Notes: generated by a model from the sequence alone, not told the origin. A DNA stretch of 64,000 nt from an uncultured Clostridia bacterium (GCA_944383015.1 CALWOC010000002.1:124001-188000); one strand, 5' to 3'. Counted from the first letter of the stretch, positions 1-7,663 are shown. Program-made: numbers and translations.

Positions 1-20
1 ATTATTTCTTCGTTTGTCAT
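1..20 (-). CDS. Start of an unidentified leftward gene (partial)
   Basis: Only the first codons (MTNEEI) lie in the window. The start is supported by a GGAGGT ribosome binding site on the minus strand at about 25-31, five to six bases from the ATG. It follows the kinase-like gene at 56-631 in the same direction, so it is probably part of the same leftward transcript. Nothing can be said about its function. Confidence 0.55.
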
Positions 21-55
21 ATTTAACCTCCATGTAATACTAAGATGGTATGATA

Positions 56-631
56 TTAAAAGTTAAGTATGTTTTTTATTTTTGTTTTTAACTCTTGTTC
101 ATCAGTATCATTAGATACTTTGAATACTTTTATATTAGGATATTTTGATGAAATTTCATCTGCCATCTTTAAATATTCTATTTGTTGATTTTTACTACTT
201 TCTATATTAAATTTTGCATATTCAGTAATAGCTTTATCATCTCTTATTAGTCTTTTATTAAATAAGTTTGTATCTTTAAGATAAAGTGTTATATAGTATA
301 TATCAAAATCTAGTTTACTAAATTTTTCGAGTAGTTTTTCGTATTCATCTGAAAAGCTATACTCTTTAAATTTTAATCTACTATAAATTTCTTCAGTAAA
401 GAAAGTTCTATCAAATACTAAGTTTATACTTTTATTTTCCATTTTTTCTATATATTCAATTAGGTCCCAATACATGTCACTAGCTTTCTTTTTACCAGTT
501 GGAGTGCTATCTGCCGTACCACATAATCTATATAAGTTTGTATACTTTAGACTATGTCTTATATAATCAGTAACAGTTGTTTTTCCAGCACCTTGAGGAC
601 CTTCAACAACTATTAATTTTGAATTTGCCAT
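56..631 (-). CDS. Thymidylate kinase/deoxynucleoside kinase-like P-loop protein
   Basis: A 191-aa P-loop kinase. A Walker A motif (EGPQGAGKTT) lies near residue 11 and a DRTFF...E motif lies mid-protein, resembling the DRY/DR-S-E segment of deoxynucleoside and thymidylate kinases. A basic LID-like segment (NKRLIRDD) follows. By family it would phosphorylate a nucleoside or nucleotide with ATP in the cytosol; the substrate cannot be read from sequence. I chose the ATG at 631 over an in-frame GTG at 640 because the GTG lies only a few bases from the purine-rich binding site. It begins about ten bases from the end of the upstream leftward gene, so the two are co-transcribed. It is not a canonical Tmk, which is usually about 205-215 aa and more conserved. 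Confidence 0.75.
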   Translation of the reverse strand: MANSKLIVVEGPQGAGKTTVTDYIRHSLKYTNLYRLCGTADSTPTGKKKASDMYWDLIEYIEKMENKSINLVFDRTFFTEEIYSRLKFKEYSFSDEYEKLLEKFSKLDFDIYYITLYLKDTNLFNKRLIRDDKAITEYAKFNIESSKNQQIEYLKMADEISSKYPNIKVFKVSNDTDEQELKTKIKNILNF

Positions 632-640
632 ATTCTTCAC

Positions 641-1297
641 CTATCCTTCTCTTGGAGTTGTTATTAATTCGCTATATGGAAATTCATTTTCTATAATTTT
701 ACAGAAATCTCTAAATTCTCTTTGTTTATGATTTCTTCTTGCTCTATATACATTTCTCATTATTTCATAGTTACCAGTCCAAGTTGATTTAAAATTATAA
801 CTTTGAGGAGAATCAAAAACAATCTCTCTCCATAGCGCCATTGCTTCTTCCATTTTGCCTTCATCTTTTAGTTTTTGATATTCTTTAATTCTTTTATTTA
901 AATCTTCTAAAACATATTTTCTAAATGGGGTTATATTAATATTTCCTTTTTCATCATCTATACTAAAGTCTTCAAATGTTAAAAGTCTACTTCCAAGCTT
1001 GTGCATTCTACTTGTACTATTTCTTACTGTAGCAACTTTATATGTATCAAAATCCCACCACCAAGACATTGGAGCTGTAATATCCATTGATACGAATATT
1101 TGTCTTAAAAATTTAGAATGGTCAGAGCCTGCTTTTGTTAGTTTTAAAGCAAGCGCTAAATCTTTAGGCCCTATTATATATTTTCCTGTGTCTTTATCAT
1201 AATAACTATCACTTTTGTCCCACGATTCTAAAGGGTTTCGCATACCTCTTAATGCACCTTCAAAATTTAGAACTTCTAAATTTTCTACCTTAATCAT
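641..1297 (-). CDS. Unassigned protein, possibly distantly ThyX-like
   Basis: A 218-aa soluble protein that I cannot assign firmly. Notable segments are HSKFLRQIFVSMDITAP, WWWDFDTYKV, and NSTSRMH near the middle, plus a basic C-terminal RARRNHKQREFRDFC stretch. The aromatic DTYK and NSTSRMH segments recall phage-borne proteins that I associate loosely with thymidylate-synthase-complementing (ThyX) proteins, but the ThyX signature RHR-S-NE-SxRY is not intact. Coupling to a nucleoside-kinase-like gene would fit nucleotide metabolism; this is inference. The start at 1297 follows a GGAGGT site. The longer reading frame to 1357 would overlap the promoter. Confidence 0.6.
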   Translation of the reverse strand: MIKVENLEVLNFEGALRGMRNPLESWDKSDSYYDKDTGKYIIGPKDLALALKLTKAGSDHSKFLRQIFVSMDITAPMSWWWDFDTYKVATVRNSTSRMHKLGSRLLTFEDFSIDDEKGNINITPFRKYVLEDLNKRIKEYQKLKDEGKMEEAMALWREIVFDSPQSYNFKSTWTGNYEIMRNVYRARRNHKQREFRDFCKIIENEFPYSELITTPREG

Positions 1298-1328
1298 ATT
1301 ATCATACCTCCAAAAAAACTCTATTAAT

Positions 1329-1357
1329 ATGATACTACAAACTAAAAAAAGTTTCAA
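1329..1357 (-). promoter_or_regulatory. Promoter of the leftward kinase pair
   Basis: On the minus strand TTGAAA (1352-1357) is followed after 17 bases by TATCAT (1329-1334). The predicted start would lie about 20-25 bases upstream of the ribosome binding site of the gene starting at 1297. Confidence 0.6.
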
Positions 1358-1462
1358 TTAAAAAATGTTAAAATATAAAGTCAAAAATAATGTTTAATTT
1401 TAAATAATGACTATTTACTCAAATAATATTACAAATTTTGCAAATTATTTGCATAAATACTA

Positions 1463-1491
1463 TTGAAATATTAATATAAAGATGCTATAAT
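1463..1491 (+). promoter_or_regulatory. Promoter of the attenuator-controlled operon
   Basis: TTGAAA (1463-1468) and TATAAT (1486-1491) are separated by exactly 17 bases. Transcription would start near 1498, about 50 bases before a short leader ORF and about 220 bases before the first structural gene. The rest of the gene-free stretch 1358-1462 is AT-rich and shows no other feature. Confidence 0.75.
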
Positions 1492-1547
1492 CTTGTCCAT
1501 AGTAATATTTTAAAAAATTTATATTTTTTAAAATTGAGGATGGAAAA

Positions 1548-1640
1548 ATGAAAAAATTAAATTTTAATAGAAAAAGAAAAGACTTAGAGATTCTAAATAA
1601 AAAACATTGGAAGCTATATCAAAAAAGATTGTTGATATAG
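1548..1640 (+). CDS. 30-aa leader peptide (uORF)
   Basis: A short ORF with an ATG at 1548, a GAGGA ribosome binding site at 1535-1539, and a TAG stop at 1638-1640. The product is 30 residues, strongly basic, and rich in Lys, Leu and Arg (starts MKKLNFNRKRK, ends KRLLI), with no sign of a folded domain. Codons 11-16 overlap the 5' arm of the terminator that follows, and its last nine codons lie in an internal hairpin. That layout is typical of regulatory leader peptides, where the position of the ribosome decides whether the terminator forms. It is probably functional as a translated sensor and not as a protein. Confidence 0.65.
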   Translation: MKKLNFNRKRKDLEILNKKHWKLYQKRLLI

Positions 1641-1670
1641 TTTTGTAAGATGAATTTCTAGGTCTTTTTT
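1577..1670 (+). terminator. Attenuator: terminator overlapping the leader ORF
   Basis: Bases 1577-1593 pair with 1652-1668 (about 17 pairs, including G-U pairs), and the 3' arm runs into TCTTTTTT. An inner perfect nine-base hairpin (1614-1622 with 1632-1640) sits in the loop and ends exactly at the leader stop codon. A ribosome paused in codons 10-16 of the leader would cover the 5' arm and prevent termination. This is the arrangement seen upstream of many antibiotic-inducible genes in Bacillota. There is no T-box or recognizable riboswitch core. Confidence 0.7.
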
Positions 1671-1715
1671 GTATATTTTTCAATAAGCTAAGTGTATTGA
1701 TTGGAGGAAATATTA

Positions 1716-4016
1716 ATGTATTTATGTACAAATAAAATTAAAAATTGGAAACAAATTAACTACAGAAATGTCGATACCATGCTATCTGTTCAATTTATAT
1801 ATGATTTGTATGATCAATATGTTTCAGATATAAATTGGTTTAGATTTAAAAATGTGTGTCTTTATTATCAGGATAATAAATTGTGGTCATATACTCCACA
1901 AGAAGATTGGGAAAAGGCAATATCTAATATTGCAAATCAATTTAAAGATCCTAAAAAGTATAGTAATCCAAATATTATAAATAAATGTTATTGGTATTAT
2001 AATAGAAAAGAAGAACTTTTGGAAAATTTTTTAGATAAATTAAAAAAGAACAATTTAAATAAGCTAAGTGATAAAGAATTATATGAATTATTAGATAACT
2101 GGTATCAGATAACGTTAAATCAAATATATTATATAAATTTAGCTCCTGTTGAGCTAGGTCTACAAAGAGCAATAAGTGATTTAAATCCACTTCAATATAT
2201 TAATTCTGAAGAAGTAACTACTTTATATTCATTAGAAGAAAATACAGCAGTTATAAAAGAAGAACTAGCTTTTTTAAAATTGCTATATAATTCAAAAGAT
2301 GAAAATATAGATAAATTAATTGATGAGCATTTAAAAGAATATGATTATATAACAATTGGCTATGGAAGTAAACCGTTATCAAGAAATGTTGTCACTGAAC
2401 GTTATGAGAAACTTAAAAACTTAACGAAGGAAGAATTAAAAATTAAAATAAATGAAATAGAACAGTATCCCAATAGTATACTTAGTCAAAAGAAAGTAGT
2501 TTATAAAAAATTAAATAATGCAAAGCTTGAACAGTTATTTGATCTTGCAGCAAAACTTGGAATTATGAGAGATAGAAAAAAAGCACTATTAGGAAAAAGT
2601 GTTAGATATAGAAATACAATACTTGATGAAATAAAAAATAGATTTCCAGAATTAAATCAGGACTTTAAATTTTATATAATGGATGATTTTTATAATTTGT
2701 TGGTATTAGATGAGAAGTTAGATAAGGAAGAAATAGAAAAAAGAAGAGATGGAGTATATATATCAAATGTGTCAATGATGTATAGTGGAATGGAATCGAG
2801 AGAAGAGTATTATAATAATTTAAAATTGTATGAAGATGACGTAGAAAGCCTAAAAAGCAAAAAAGGCGTTTGTGCATCTTCAGGTAAAGTTGTAGGAAAA
2901 GCAAGAATTTGTTTAACTTTTGAAGAGAGTAATAAATTACAAGAAGGAGAAATACTTGTAACTTATGGAACAGATTTTGACTTTATGAATGCAATAGTAA
3001 AATCTAAAGCTATAGTAACAGAAGAAGGAGGTATATTAAGTCATGCTTCAGTTATAAGCAGAGAACTCAAAAAACCTTGTATTATAGCTTTTAAGGGTAT
3101 AACAAATATATTAAAAGATGGTGATCTAATTGAATTAGATGCAACTAATGGGCAAATAAGATTACTTGATGAGAATAAAAATGAAAGTAAAGATATTAAA
3201 TTATATGATGGAATATACTTTTGTGATGAAGAAGTAAATATGGATGAAGTTGGAAATAAAGCATATAATTTATCTTTAATGAAAAGACAAGGATTAAACG
3301 TTCCAGATGCATATTTTTTAGGAAAGAATTTCTTTAAAAATATTTTAAAAGAGTCAAATAAATTAGATGAATATTTAAGATGTGGTCAAGATTTAAATGG
3401 TAATAGAGAAAAGATTTTAAATATTATAGATAATGTTAAAATTCCAGAAGAAATTTTTGAAAATATTTTAGATTTTTCTAATAATACTTATGCAGTCAGA
3501 AGTAGCTCCTCAAATGAAGATAAAGAAAATAAATCATTTGCTGGACAGTATGTAACAGAATTATTTTGCGCATCATCAGATTTCCTAGTAAAAAGTATTA
3601 AGAAATGTTGGAAATCTTTATTAGGATTTGGCCTTGAAAGCTATCAGGAAGAAAATTCGGATAATTTATTTGGTGGAATAGTTATTCAGAAAATGATTAA
3701 TGCAGATTATGCTGGGGTAATGTTTACTAAAGATCCTGTAACTAATAATAGAGATAACATAATAATAGAGTGTTGTAAAGGTGTGGCATCAAAGCTTGTA
3801 GACAATAGAGTAATACCTGATCGATTTTTTGTAAATCAACAGACTTTTGAGATAACAAGTCAAATAAATAATAATGAAATTTCAACAGATAGCATAACTA
3901 GAATAAGTGAAATTGGCAAGAAATTAGAAGATTATTATAATTGTGATGTAGATGTTGAATGGGCGTGCGAAAAAGATACATTGTATTTAATACAATGTAG
4001 ACCAATTACAACTTAA
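1716..4016 (+). CDS. Circularly permuted PEP-synthase/rifampin-phosphotransferase-like protein
   Basis: A 766-aa protein with three parts. Residues 1 to about 385 are mainly helical with no recognized motif. Residues about 385-485 are a PEP-utilizer mobile domain with the phosphoryl-carrier motif GGILSHAS (His443). Residues about 497-766 are a PEP-synthase-type ATP-grasp domain with VRSSSSNED (near 594), FAGQY, GVMFTKDP and a C-terminal LIQCRPITT. Rifampin phosphotransferases run ATP domain, substrate domain, His domain, so this order (substrate-like, His, ATP) is a circular permutation. The family moves phosphate from ATP through the His to a small molecule or pyruvate; the substrate here is unknown. 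The start at 1716 has GGAGGA seven bases upstream. It is the first gene after the attenuator. Confidence 0.85.
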   Translation: MYLCTNKIKNWKQINYRNVDTMLSVQFIYDLYDQYVSDINWFRFKNVCLYYQDNKLWSYTPQEDWEKAISNIANQFKDPKKYSNPNIINKCYWYYNRKEELLENFLDKLKKNNLNKLSDKELYELLDNWYQITLNQIYYINLAPVELGLQRAISDLNPLQYINSEEVTTLYSLEENTAVIKEELAFLKLLYNSKDENIDKLIDEHLKEYDYITIGYGSKPLSRNVVTERYEKLKNLTKEELKIKINEIEQYPNSILSQKKVVYKKLNNAKLEQLFDLAAKLGIMRDRKKALLGKSVRYRNTILDEIKNRFPELNQDFKFYIMDDFYNLLVLDEKLDKEEIEKRRDGVYISNVSMMYSGMESREEYYNNLKLYEDDVESLKSKKGVCASSGKVVGKARICLTFEESNKLQEGEILVTYGTDFDFMNAIVKSKAIVTEEGGILSHASVISRELKKPCIIAFKGITNILKDGDLIELDATNGQIRLLDENKNESKDIKLYDGIYFCDEEVNMDEVGNKAYNLSLMKRQGLNVPDAYFLGKNFFKNILKESNKLDEYLRCGQDLNGNREKILNIIDNVKIPEEIFENILDFSNNTYAVRSSSSNEDKENKSFAGQYVTELFCASSDFLVKSIKKCWKSLLGFGLESYQEENSDNLFGGIVIQKMINADYAGVMFTKDPVTNNRDNIIIECCKGVASKLVDNRVIPDRFFVNQQTFEITSQINNNEISTDSITRISEIGKKLEDYYNCDVDVEWACEKDTLYLIQCRPITT

Positions 4017-4053
4017 AATGAAGATATATACGTAGAAGGGAATGTGAAAAAAT

Positions 4054-5265
4054 ATGGACAAAAACTATAGAGTATATCATTTAAAAATTCCAGGAATAGA
4101 TAAAGAAATGTTTAAAACTCCTTTTTATTTAAAAAATAGATGTGAAAAAATTCCTTTTAATGGAATAATTAATGAACGAAAGATAGAAACGAAAGAAGCA
4201 ACAGACTATATAACACTTGCACCTAAATTTAAGCCACATTCAGATTATGAAATGATGTTACAATCAACAGATTCTGTATGTAAGAGTTCTATTACATCTT
4301 TATCTGATGATGCATCAAGATATGTTTTCCAGATGGGATATAATTATATTGATTTTTTAACTAACCGAGATACAATTAATCAGTTTGGATTAAGCAAAGC
4401 TTATCCATATTTAGTGTTTAATTATGATGAATTTACAACAGATAGAACTAGTGGAATGTCAAAAAAACCATTTCATTTACATCTTAATTCTTGGAAAGAA
4501 GAAACAATGGGTAAAATAACACAGATAGATAAAGATAAAGTATCTCCATATTATTATCGATCAGTTGTTGATCCTATGTTTGAGTATAATCAAGCGTTAA
4601 TTAGAGAAACACTAGATACAGATGAATTAAGAGAATATCTAGAACCTGTTAATTTAAAATGTGGAGATCAAGATATTGAATATTCATCAATATATAGGAT
4701 AAAAAAAGGATGGCAATTTTTACAAGATCCTAATTTTACAAAAGTTTTAAAGACTATGCATTTAAGATTAGAGCAAAAATATGCAGAGATTTTAAAAGCT
4801 TTTACTGGAAAAGATGACGTGCCTCCTGTAGGAACAAGGCATATATTGCTACCACAAGATGTTATAGCTAAAAATATAGACAAGACAAAAATGAGAGATG
4901 ATGTTAAAGCTTCTTTAATTTCATTATCTGAAAGATTAAAGTCTATAACTCCGGAAAGATTTCAAGAACTGAGTAAAAATCCCGAACTTAGAGATACTTT
5001 TATTACGTTAAGATGGCTTGCATATTCAGTAGGAATTTTCTCAAATAAGTATATAGATCCTGATGTGGATTATAAACAAAATGAAGTGTTTTTGAATGTT
5101 ACTCCTAGACTTTTTACAAAAATTGGTGGAGCAAGTATAATGAATTTTCCAGATTATTCATTAGTAAAAATAGACAGGGGAGAAGGTACTGTATCTCAAG
5201 AAGAATTTGATAAAAAAATGGAGTTTCAAAGGAAATTTAAAAAAACTTATGAAAAAGAAATATAA
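4054..5265 (+). CDS. Unknown 403-aa protein of the attenuated operon
   Basis: I do not recognize a family. The protein is soluble, with no signal peptide or membrane segment. The N-terminal third holds conserved-looking blocks such as LVFNYDEF and KPFHLHLNSW; the H-x-H pair could be catalytic, as in HIT/GalT-like nucleotidyltransferases, but this is only a motif resemblance. The C-terminal half looks helical. It starts 37 bases after the phosphotransferase-like gene with an AAGGGAA ribosome binding site and is followed 17 bases later by the phosphatase-like gene, so it belongs to the same operon and probably acts on the same substrate or product. Confidence 0.7.
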   Translation: MDKNYRVYHLKIPGIDKEMFKTPFYLKNRCEKIPFNGIINERKIETKEATDYITLAPKFKPHSDYEMMLQSTDSVCKSSITSLSDDASRYVFQMGYNYIDFLTNRDTINQFGLSKAYPYLVFNYDEFTTDRTSGMSKKPFHLHLNSWKEETMGKITQIDKDKVSPYYYRSVVDPMFEYNQALIRETLDTDELREYLEPVNLKCGDQDIEYSSIYRIKKGWQFLQDPNFTKVLKTMHLRLEQKYAEILKAFTGKDDVPPVGTRHILLPQDVIAKNIDKTKMRDDVKASLISLSERLKSITPERFQELSKNPELRDTFITLRWLAYSVGIFSNKYIDPDVDYKQNEVFLNVTPRLFTKIGGASIMNFPDYSLVKIDRGEGTVSQEEFDKKMEFQRKFKKTYEKEI

Positions 5266-5282
5266 AGAAAGGAATGAAAAAT

Positions 5283-5819
5283 ATGAGTATAAAGATTATT
5301 TATTTTGTTCATGGAACAACTACAGACAATGCTTCTGGAAAGTGTAGTGGCTGGAAACAAGCAAAACTAACAGATTTAGGAAGAGAAAGAGCAGTAAAAT
5401 TGGGAAATTTAAGAAAAGATACATATTTTGACGTTATATTTACGTCAGACTTAGTAAGATCAATTGAGTCTGCAAAACTTGCTTTTCCTAATGTCAAACA
5501 TATACAAGATAAAAGGCTAAGAGAATGTAATTATGGTGATTTAGATGGAGAAAATAAATCCTTAGTTGTATATGAGGATCATATTGATAATCCATTTCCA
5601 AATGGGGAATCATTAAAAGATGTCGAAAATAGAATAAAGGATTTTATAACTTTTTTAAAAGATAATTATGAAGGTAAGACAGTTGGAATTGTTGCGCATA
5701 GAGCGCCACAGCTTGCTTTTGAAGTATTAACTAAAGAAATTTCTTGGGAGGACGCAAATAAAAATGATTGGAGAAAATCTAAAGCATGGCAACCTGGCTG
5801 GGAGTATATAATAAAGTAG
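5283..5819 (+). CDS. Histidine phosphatase superfamily protein with altered RHG motif
   Basis: A 178-aa phosphoglycerate-mutase-fold protein. The catalytic His10 (YFVHGTTTDN), the acid/base Glu81 (RLRECNYGDLDG) and the second His139 (VAHRAP) are present, with FTSDLVRSIESA between them. The first Arg of the usual RHG motif is Val9 here. By family it would hydrolyze or transfer phosphate on a small metabolite, though loss of the Arg could change phosphate binding. ATG 5283 was preferred over 5274 because the latter abuts the AAAGGA binding site. It lies between the unknown 403-aa gene and a 56-aa gene in a tight operon. Confidence 0.8.
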   Translation: MSIKIIYFVHGTTTDNASGKCSGWKQAKLTDLGRERAVKLGNLRKDTYFDVIFTSDLVRSIESAKLAFPNVKHIQDKRLRECNYGDLDGENKSLVVYEDHIDNPFPNGESLKDVENRIKDFITFLKDNYEGKTVGIVAHRAPQLAFEVLTKEISWEDANKNDWRKSKAWQPGWEYIIK

Positions 5820-5829
5820 GAGAAGTAAT

Positions 5830-6000
5830 ATGAATTTGTTTGACGATAAAATAAATAATGTAGCAGTGGTAGAATATATGTATCAATTTAATGTTGCTAA
5901 ATGTATAAAAAATGGAAATTTAGATGATTTAGAACTTAAAGAAAAAATTAAAGATTTTATGATTAATAAAGAAAAAATGATAGAAGAAATATATAGTTAA
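5830..6000 (+). CDS. Small 56-aa protein
   Basis: A short ORF (MNLFDDKINN... to IEEIYS) with a TAGGAGAAG ribosome binding site at about 5817-5825. The TAG at 5817-5819 that ends the phosphatase-like gene is part of that site. It sits tightly between the phosphatase and the kinase genes and is acidic to neutral, probably all helical. It might be a small partner or antitoxin-like protein of the following zeta-like kinase, but it is shorter than epsilon antitoxins and shows no recognizable similarity. Confidence 0.6.
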   Translation: MNLFDDKINNVAVVEYMYQFNVAKCIKNGNLDDLELKEKIKDFMINKEKMIEEIYS

Positions 6001-6016
6001 AAGGATGGTAAAAAAG

Positions 6017-6964
6017 ATGAATTATGATAAATTTGATTTAACAGATGAAGAGTTTAAAGAAGGAATAAGTAATTTTTTTACACAATTATTAATTGAAGCA
6101 AAAGAGCAAAAACCAGATGCAAAGTGTATGGCAGATTTCTCTTCTAAACACCCTACTATTTCATATTTAGTAGGACAAGCTGGCTGTGGAAAGACGACTT
6201 TAAGAAAATATATTAGAGATGAAAAATATGTAAAAGAAGGAGAGTGTGTTGTAGAACTTGATGCAGATAAATTAGCAGCTTTTCATAAACATTATGAAGA
6301 ATTATTAAAACTTCATCCAGACGATTTTTATAAAGTAACAAGAAAATTTGTTAAACCTGGTAATGAAATTGTACACAAAACTGTAATAGATAATAAATTA
6401 AATGTTGTAAAAGAAAAAGTAATGCATAGAGGAGAAGCTGATTATAAGGAATTATCACAATTTAAAAATGGTGGATATGATATAGATATAAATATTATAG
6501 CAATTGATGGAAGTGAGAGCTTTTTGTGCTGCATAGAAAGAGACATTGATTTAATAAAAAACGGCTTTGACCCAAGGAGAGTAACTAAAGCAGATCATGA
6601 TAGAATGTATACTCCTTTTATTGAAGAATTAAGAGAGTTTGCTAATAGAGGAATTTGTGATAGTATTAATATATATGGTAGAGGTAAAAAGATAGGAGAG
6701 CCTGAACTACTATTTTCAACTAGTGTGAAATCTGAACAAGGTTTAGATGTAGAAGGTAGCATAAAAGCTCTTGAAAGAGAGAGAAATAGAACACATGAGG
6801 AAATATTAGCAAATCCATCTGCATATTTTAATAGAATTAGAATAGCAAGAGAAAATATTGATGTGTATGTTGCAGATGATAAGCTTAAAGACGAATATAA
6901 TACGCAACTTAGTGAATTACAATCAGAAATTGAAAGAGAATTATCATTAAATAGAAGTAGATAG
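6017..6964 (+). CDS. Zeta-toxin-like P-loop kinase
   Basis: A 315-aa P-loop protein. A Walker A motif (GQAGCGKTT) lies at about residues 53-61, followed by an acidic ELDADKLAAFH segment resembling the substrate-binding DxDxxR/HP region of zeta toxins and chloramphenicol-phosphotransferase-like kinases. The C-terminal 80 residues are a charged helical region. Zeta-type kinases phosphorylate UDP-N-acetylglucosamine or other small molecules with ATP; in this metabolic-looking operon, small-molecule phosphorylation is as likely as toxicity. The ATG at 6017 is preferred because the one at 6005 overlaps the AAGGA site. It is the last gene before a strong terminator. Confidence 0.75.
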   Translation: MNYDKFDLTDEEFKEGISNFFTQLLIEAKEQKPDAKCMADFSSKHPTISYLVGQAGCGKTTLRKYIRDEKYVKEGECVVELDADKLAAFHKHYEELLKLHPDDFYKVTRKFVKPGNEIVHKTVIDNKLNVVKEKVMHRGEADYKELSQFKNGGYDIDINIIAIDGSESFLCCIERDIDLIKNGFDPRRVTKADHDRMYTPFIEELREFANRGICDSINIYGRGKKIGEPELLFSTSVKSEQGLDVEGSIKALERERNRTHEEILANPSAYFNRIRIARENIDVYVADDKLKDEYNTQLSELQSEIERELSLNRSR

Positions 6965-6969
6965 TTTTA

Positions 6970-7012
6970 AAAAAACATTCCTAAATTTTTGAAAAAATTA
7001 GGAGTGTTTTAT
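6970..7012 (+). terminator. Terminator of the attenuated operon
   Basis: An inverted repeat (AAACATTCCTAAATTTT with its complement AAAATTAGGAGTGTTT) closes a short A/T loop and runs into TTTTATTCTTTT. It directly follows the zeta-like kinase gene. Confidence 0.8.
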
Positions 7013-7093
7013 TCTTTTATATTTCTTTAAATAAAATAAATAATTAAATATAGTTTTACTTTAAATATTTTTACATAATTTTACTAAAAATAC

Positions 7094-7122
7094 TTGCTTT
7101 TTTTAAAACACTCGTGTATAAT
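7094..7122 (+). promoter_or_regulatory. S10 operon promoter
   Basis: TTGCTT (7094-7099), a 17-base spacer and TATAAT (7117-7122). The predicted start at about 7129 gives a leader of roughly 215 bases before rpsJ. Confidence 0.7.
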
Positions 7123-7128
7123 ATTGAT

Positions 7129-7345
7129 GTTGATTTGCGTTGAAGTAGAATGTGGCTACCCTGTGAGGTAGGGAACTTCTATGGAGCATGTCTGATTTTA
7201 AATCGGGCGGCAAGTATAGATTAGCGTGTATTTGCCAAATTACTACTATAGTAGAATTTGGTTTTAATATATGTAAAATATGAAACACACGGGGTGGTGT
7301 AAAACTTGTCAAACCGGCAAACTATAGAAAAGGAGTGTTTTACAT
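7129..7345 (+). promoter_or_regulatory. Structured S10-operon leader RNA
   Basis: This gene-free leader is less AT-rich than its surroundings and can fold into several stems. CTACC/GGTAG lies near 7155-7175. A ten-pair stem with G-U pairs joins 7209-7218 with 7227-7236. A hairpin joins 7235-7241 with 7255-7261 and contains CTAC/GTAG inside; it shares two bases with the previous stem, so the two partly compete. Near the rpsJ start, GTAAAAC at about 7300 can pair with GTTTTAC next to the ribosome binding site. In Bacillota the S10 operon is often controlled through its leader; whether a ribosomal protein binds here is inference. Confidence 0.5.
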
Positions 7346-7663
7346 ATGTCAAAAGAACAAAGCAAAAAAATGAGAATAAGACTTAAAGCTTATGATCATG
7401 TTGTACTTGAACAAGCTGCAGCAAAAATTGTTGAAGTAGCTAGAAAAACTGGATCTGAAGTATCAGGACCAATTCCACTACCTACTGAAAAAGAAATCAT
7501 TACAATTTTACGTTCTCCACACAAACATAAAGATTCAAGAGAACAATTTGAAATGAGAACTCATAAAAGAGTAATTGATGTATTATCACCAAATCAAGCT
7601 ACAGTTGATGCGTTAATGTCAATTGATATGCCAGCAGGTGTAGACATCGAAGTTAAGTTATAA
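7346..7663 (+). CDS. rpsJ: 30S ribosomal protein S10
   Basis: The 105-aa product matches S10 in length and sequence ([39 protein letters not shown]-like block). S10 sits in the head of the 30S subunit and also joins the NusB antitermination complex. It opens the S10 cluster after a long leader and has a good AAAGGAG ribosome binding site. The following 108-base spacer to rplC is unusually structured. Confidence 0.98.
   Translation: MSKEQSKKMRIRLKAYDHVVLEQAAAKIVEVARKTGSEVSGPIPLPTEKEIITILRSPHKHKDSREQFEMRTHKRVIDVLSPNQATVDALMSIDMPAGVDIEVKL

Noticed and set aside
1500..1700. A T-box or riboswitch upstream of the phosphotransferase-like gene
   Set aside because: No T-box consensus, specifier loop or known riboswitch core is visible; the leader ORF plus terminator explain the region.
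5830..6964. A classical epsilon-zeta toxin-antitoxin pair
   Set aside because: The small upstream protein is 56 aa and shows no resemblance to epsilon. The kinase sits in a metabolic-looking operon. A toxin role is not excluded, only unsupported.
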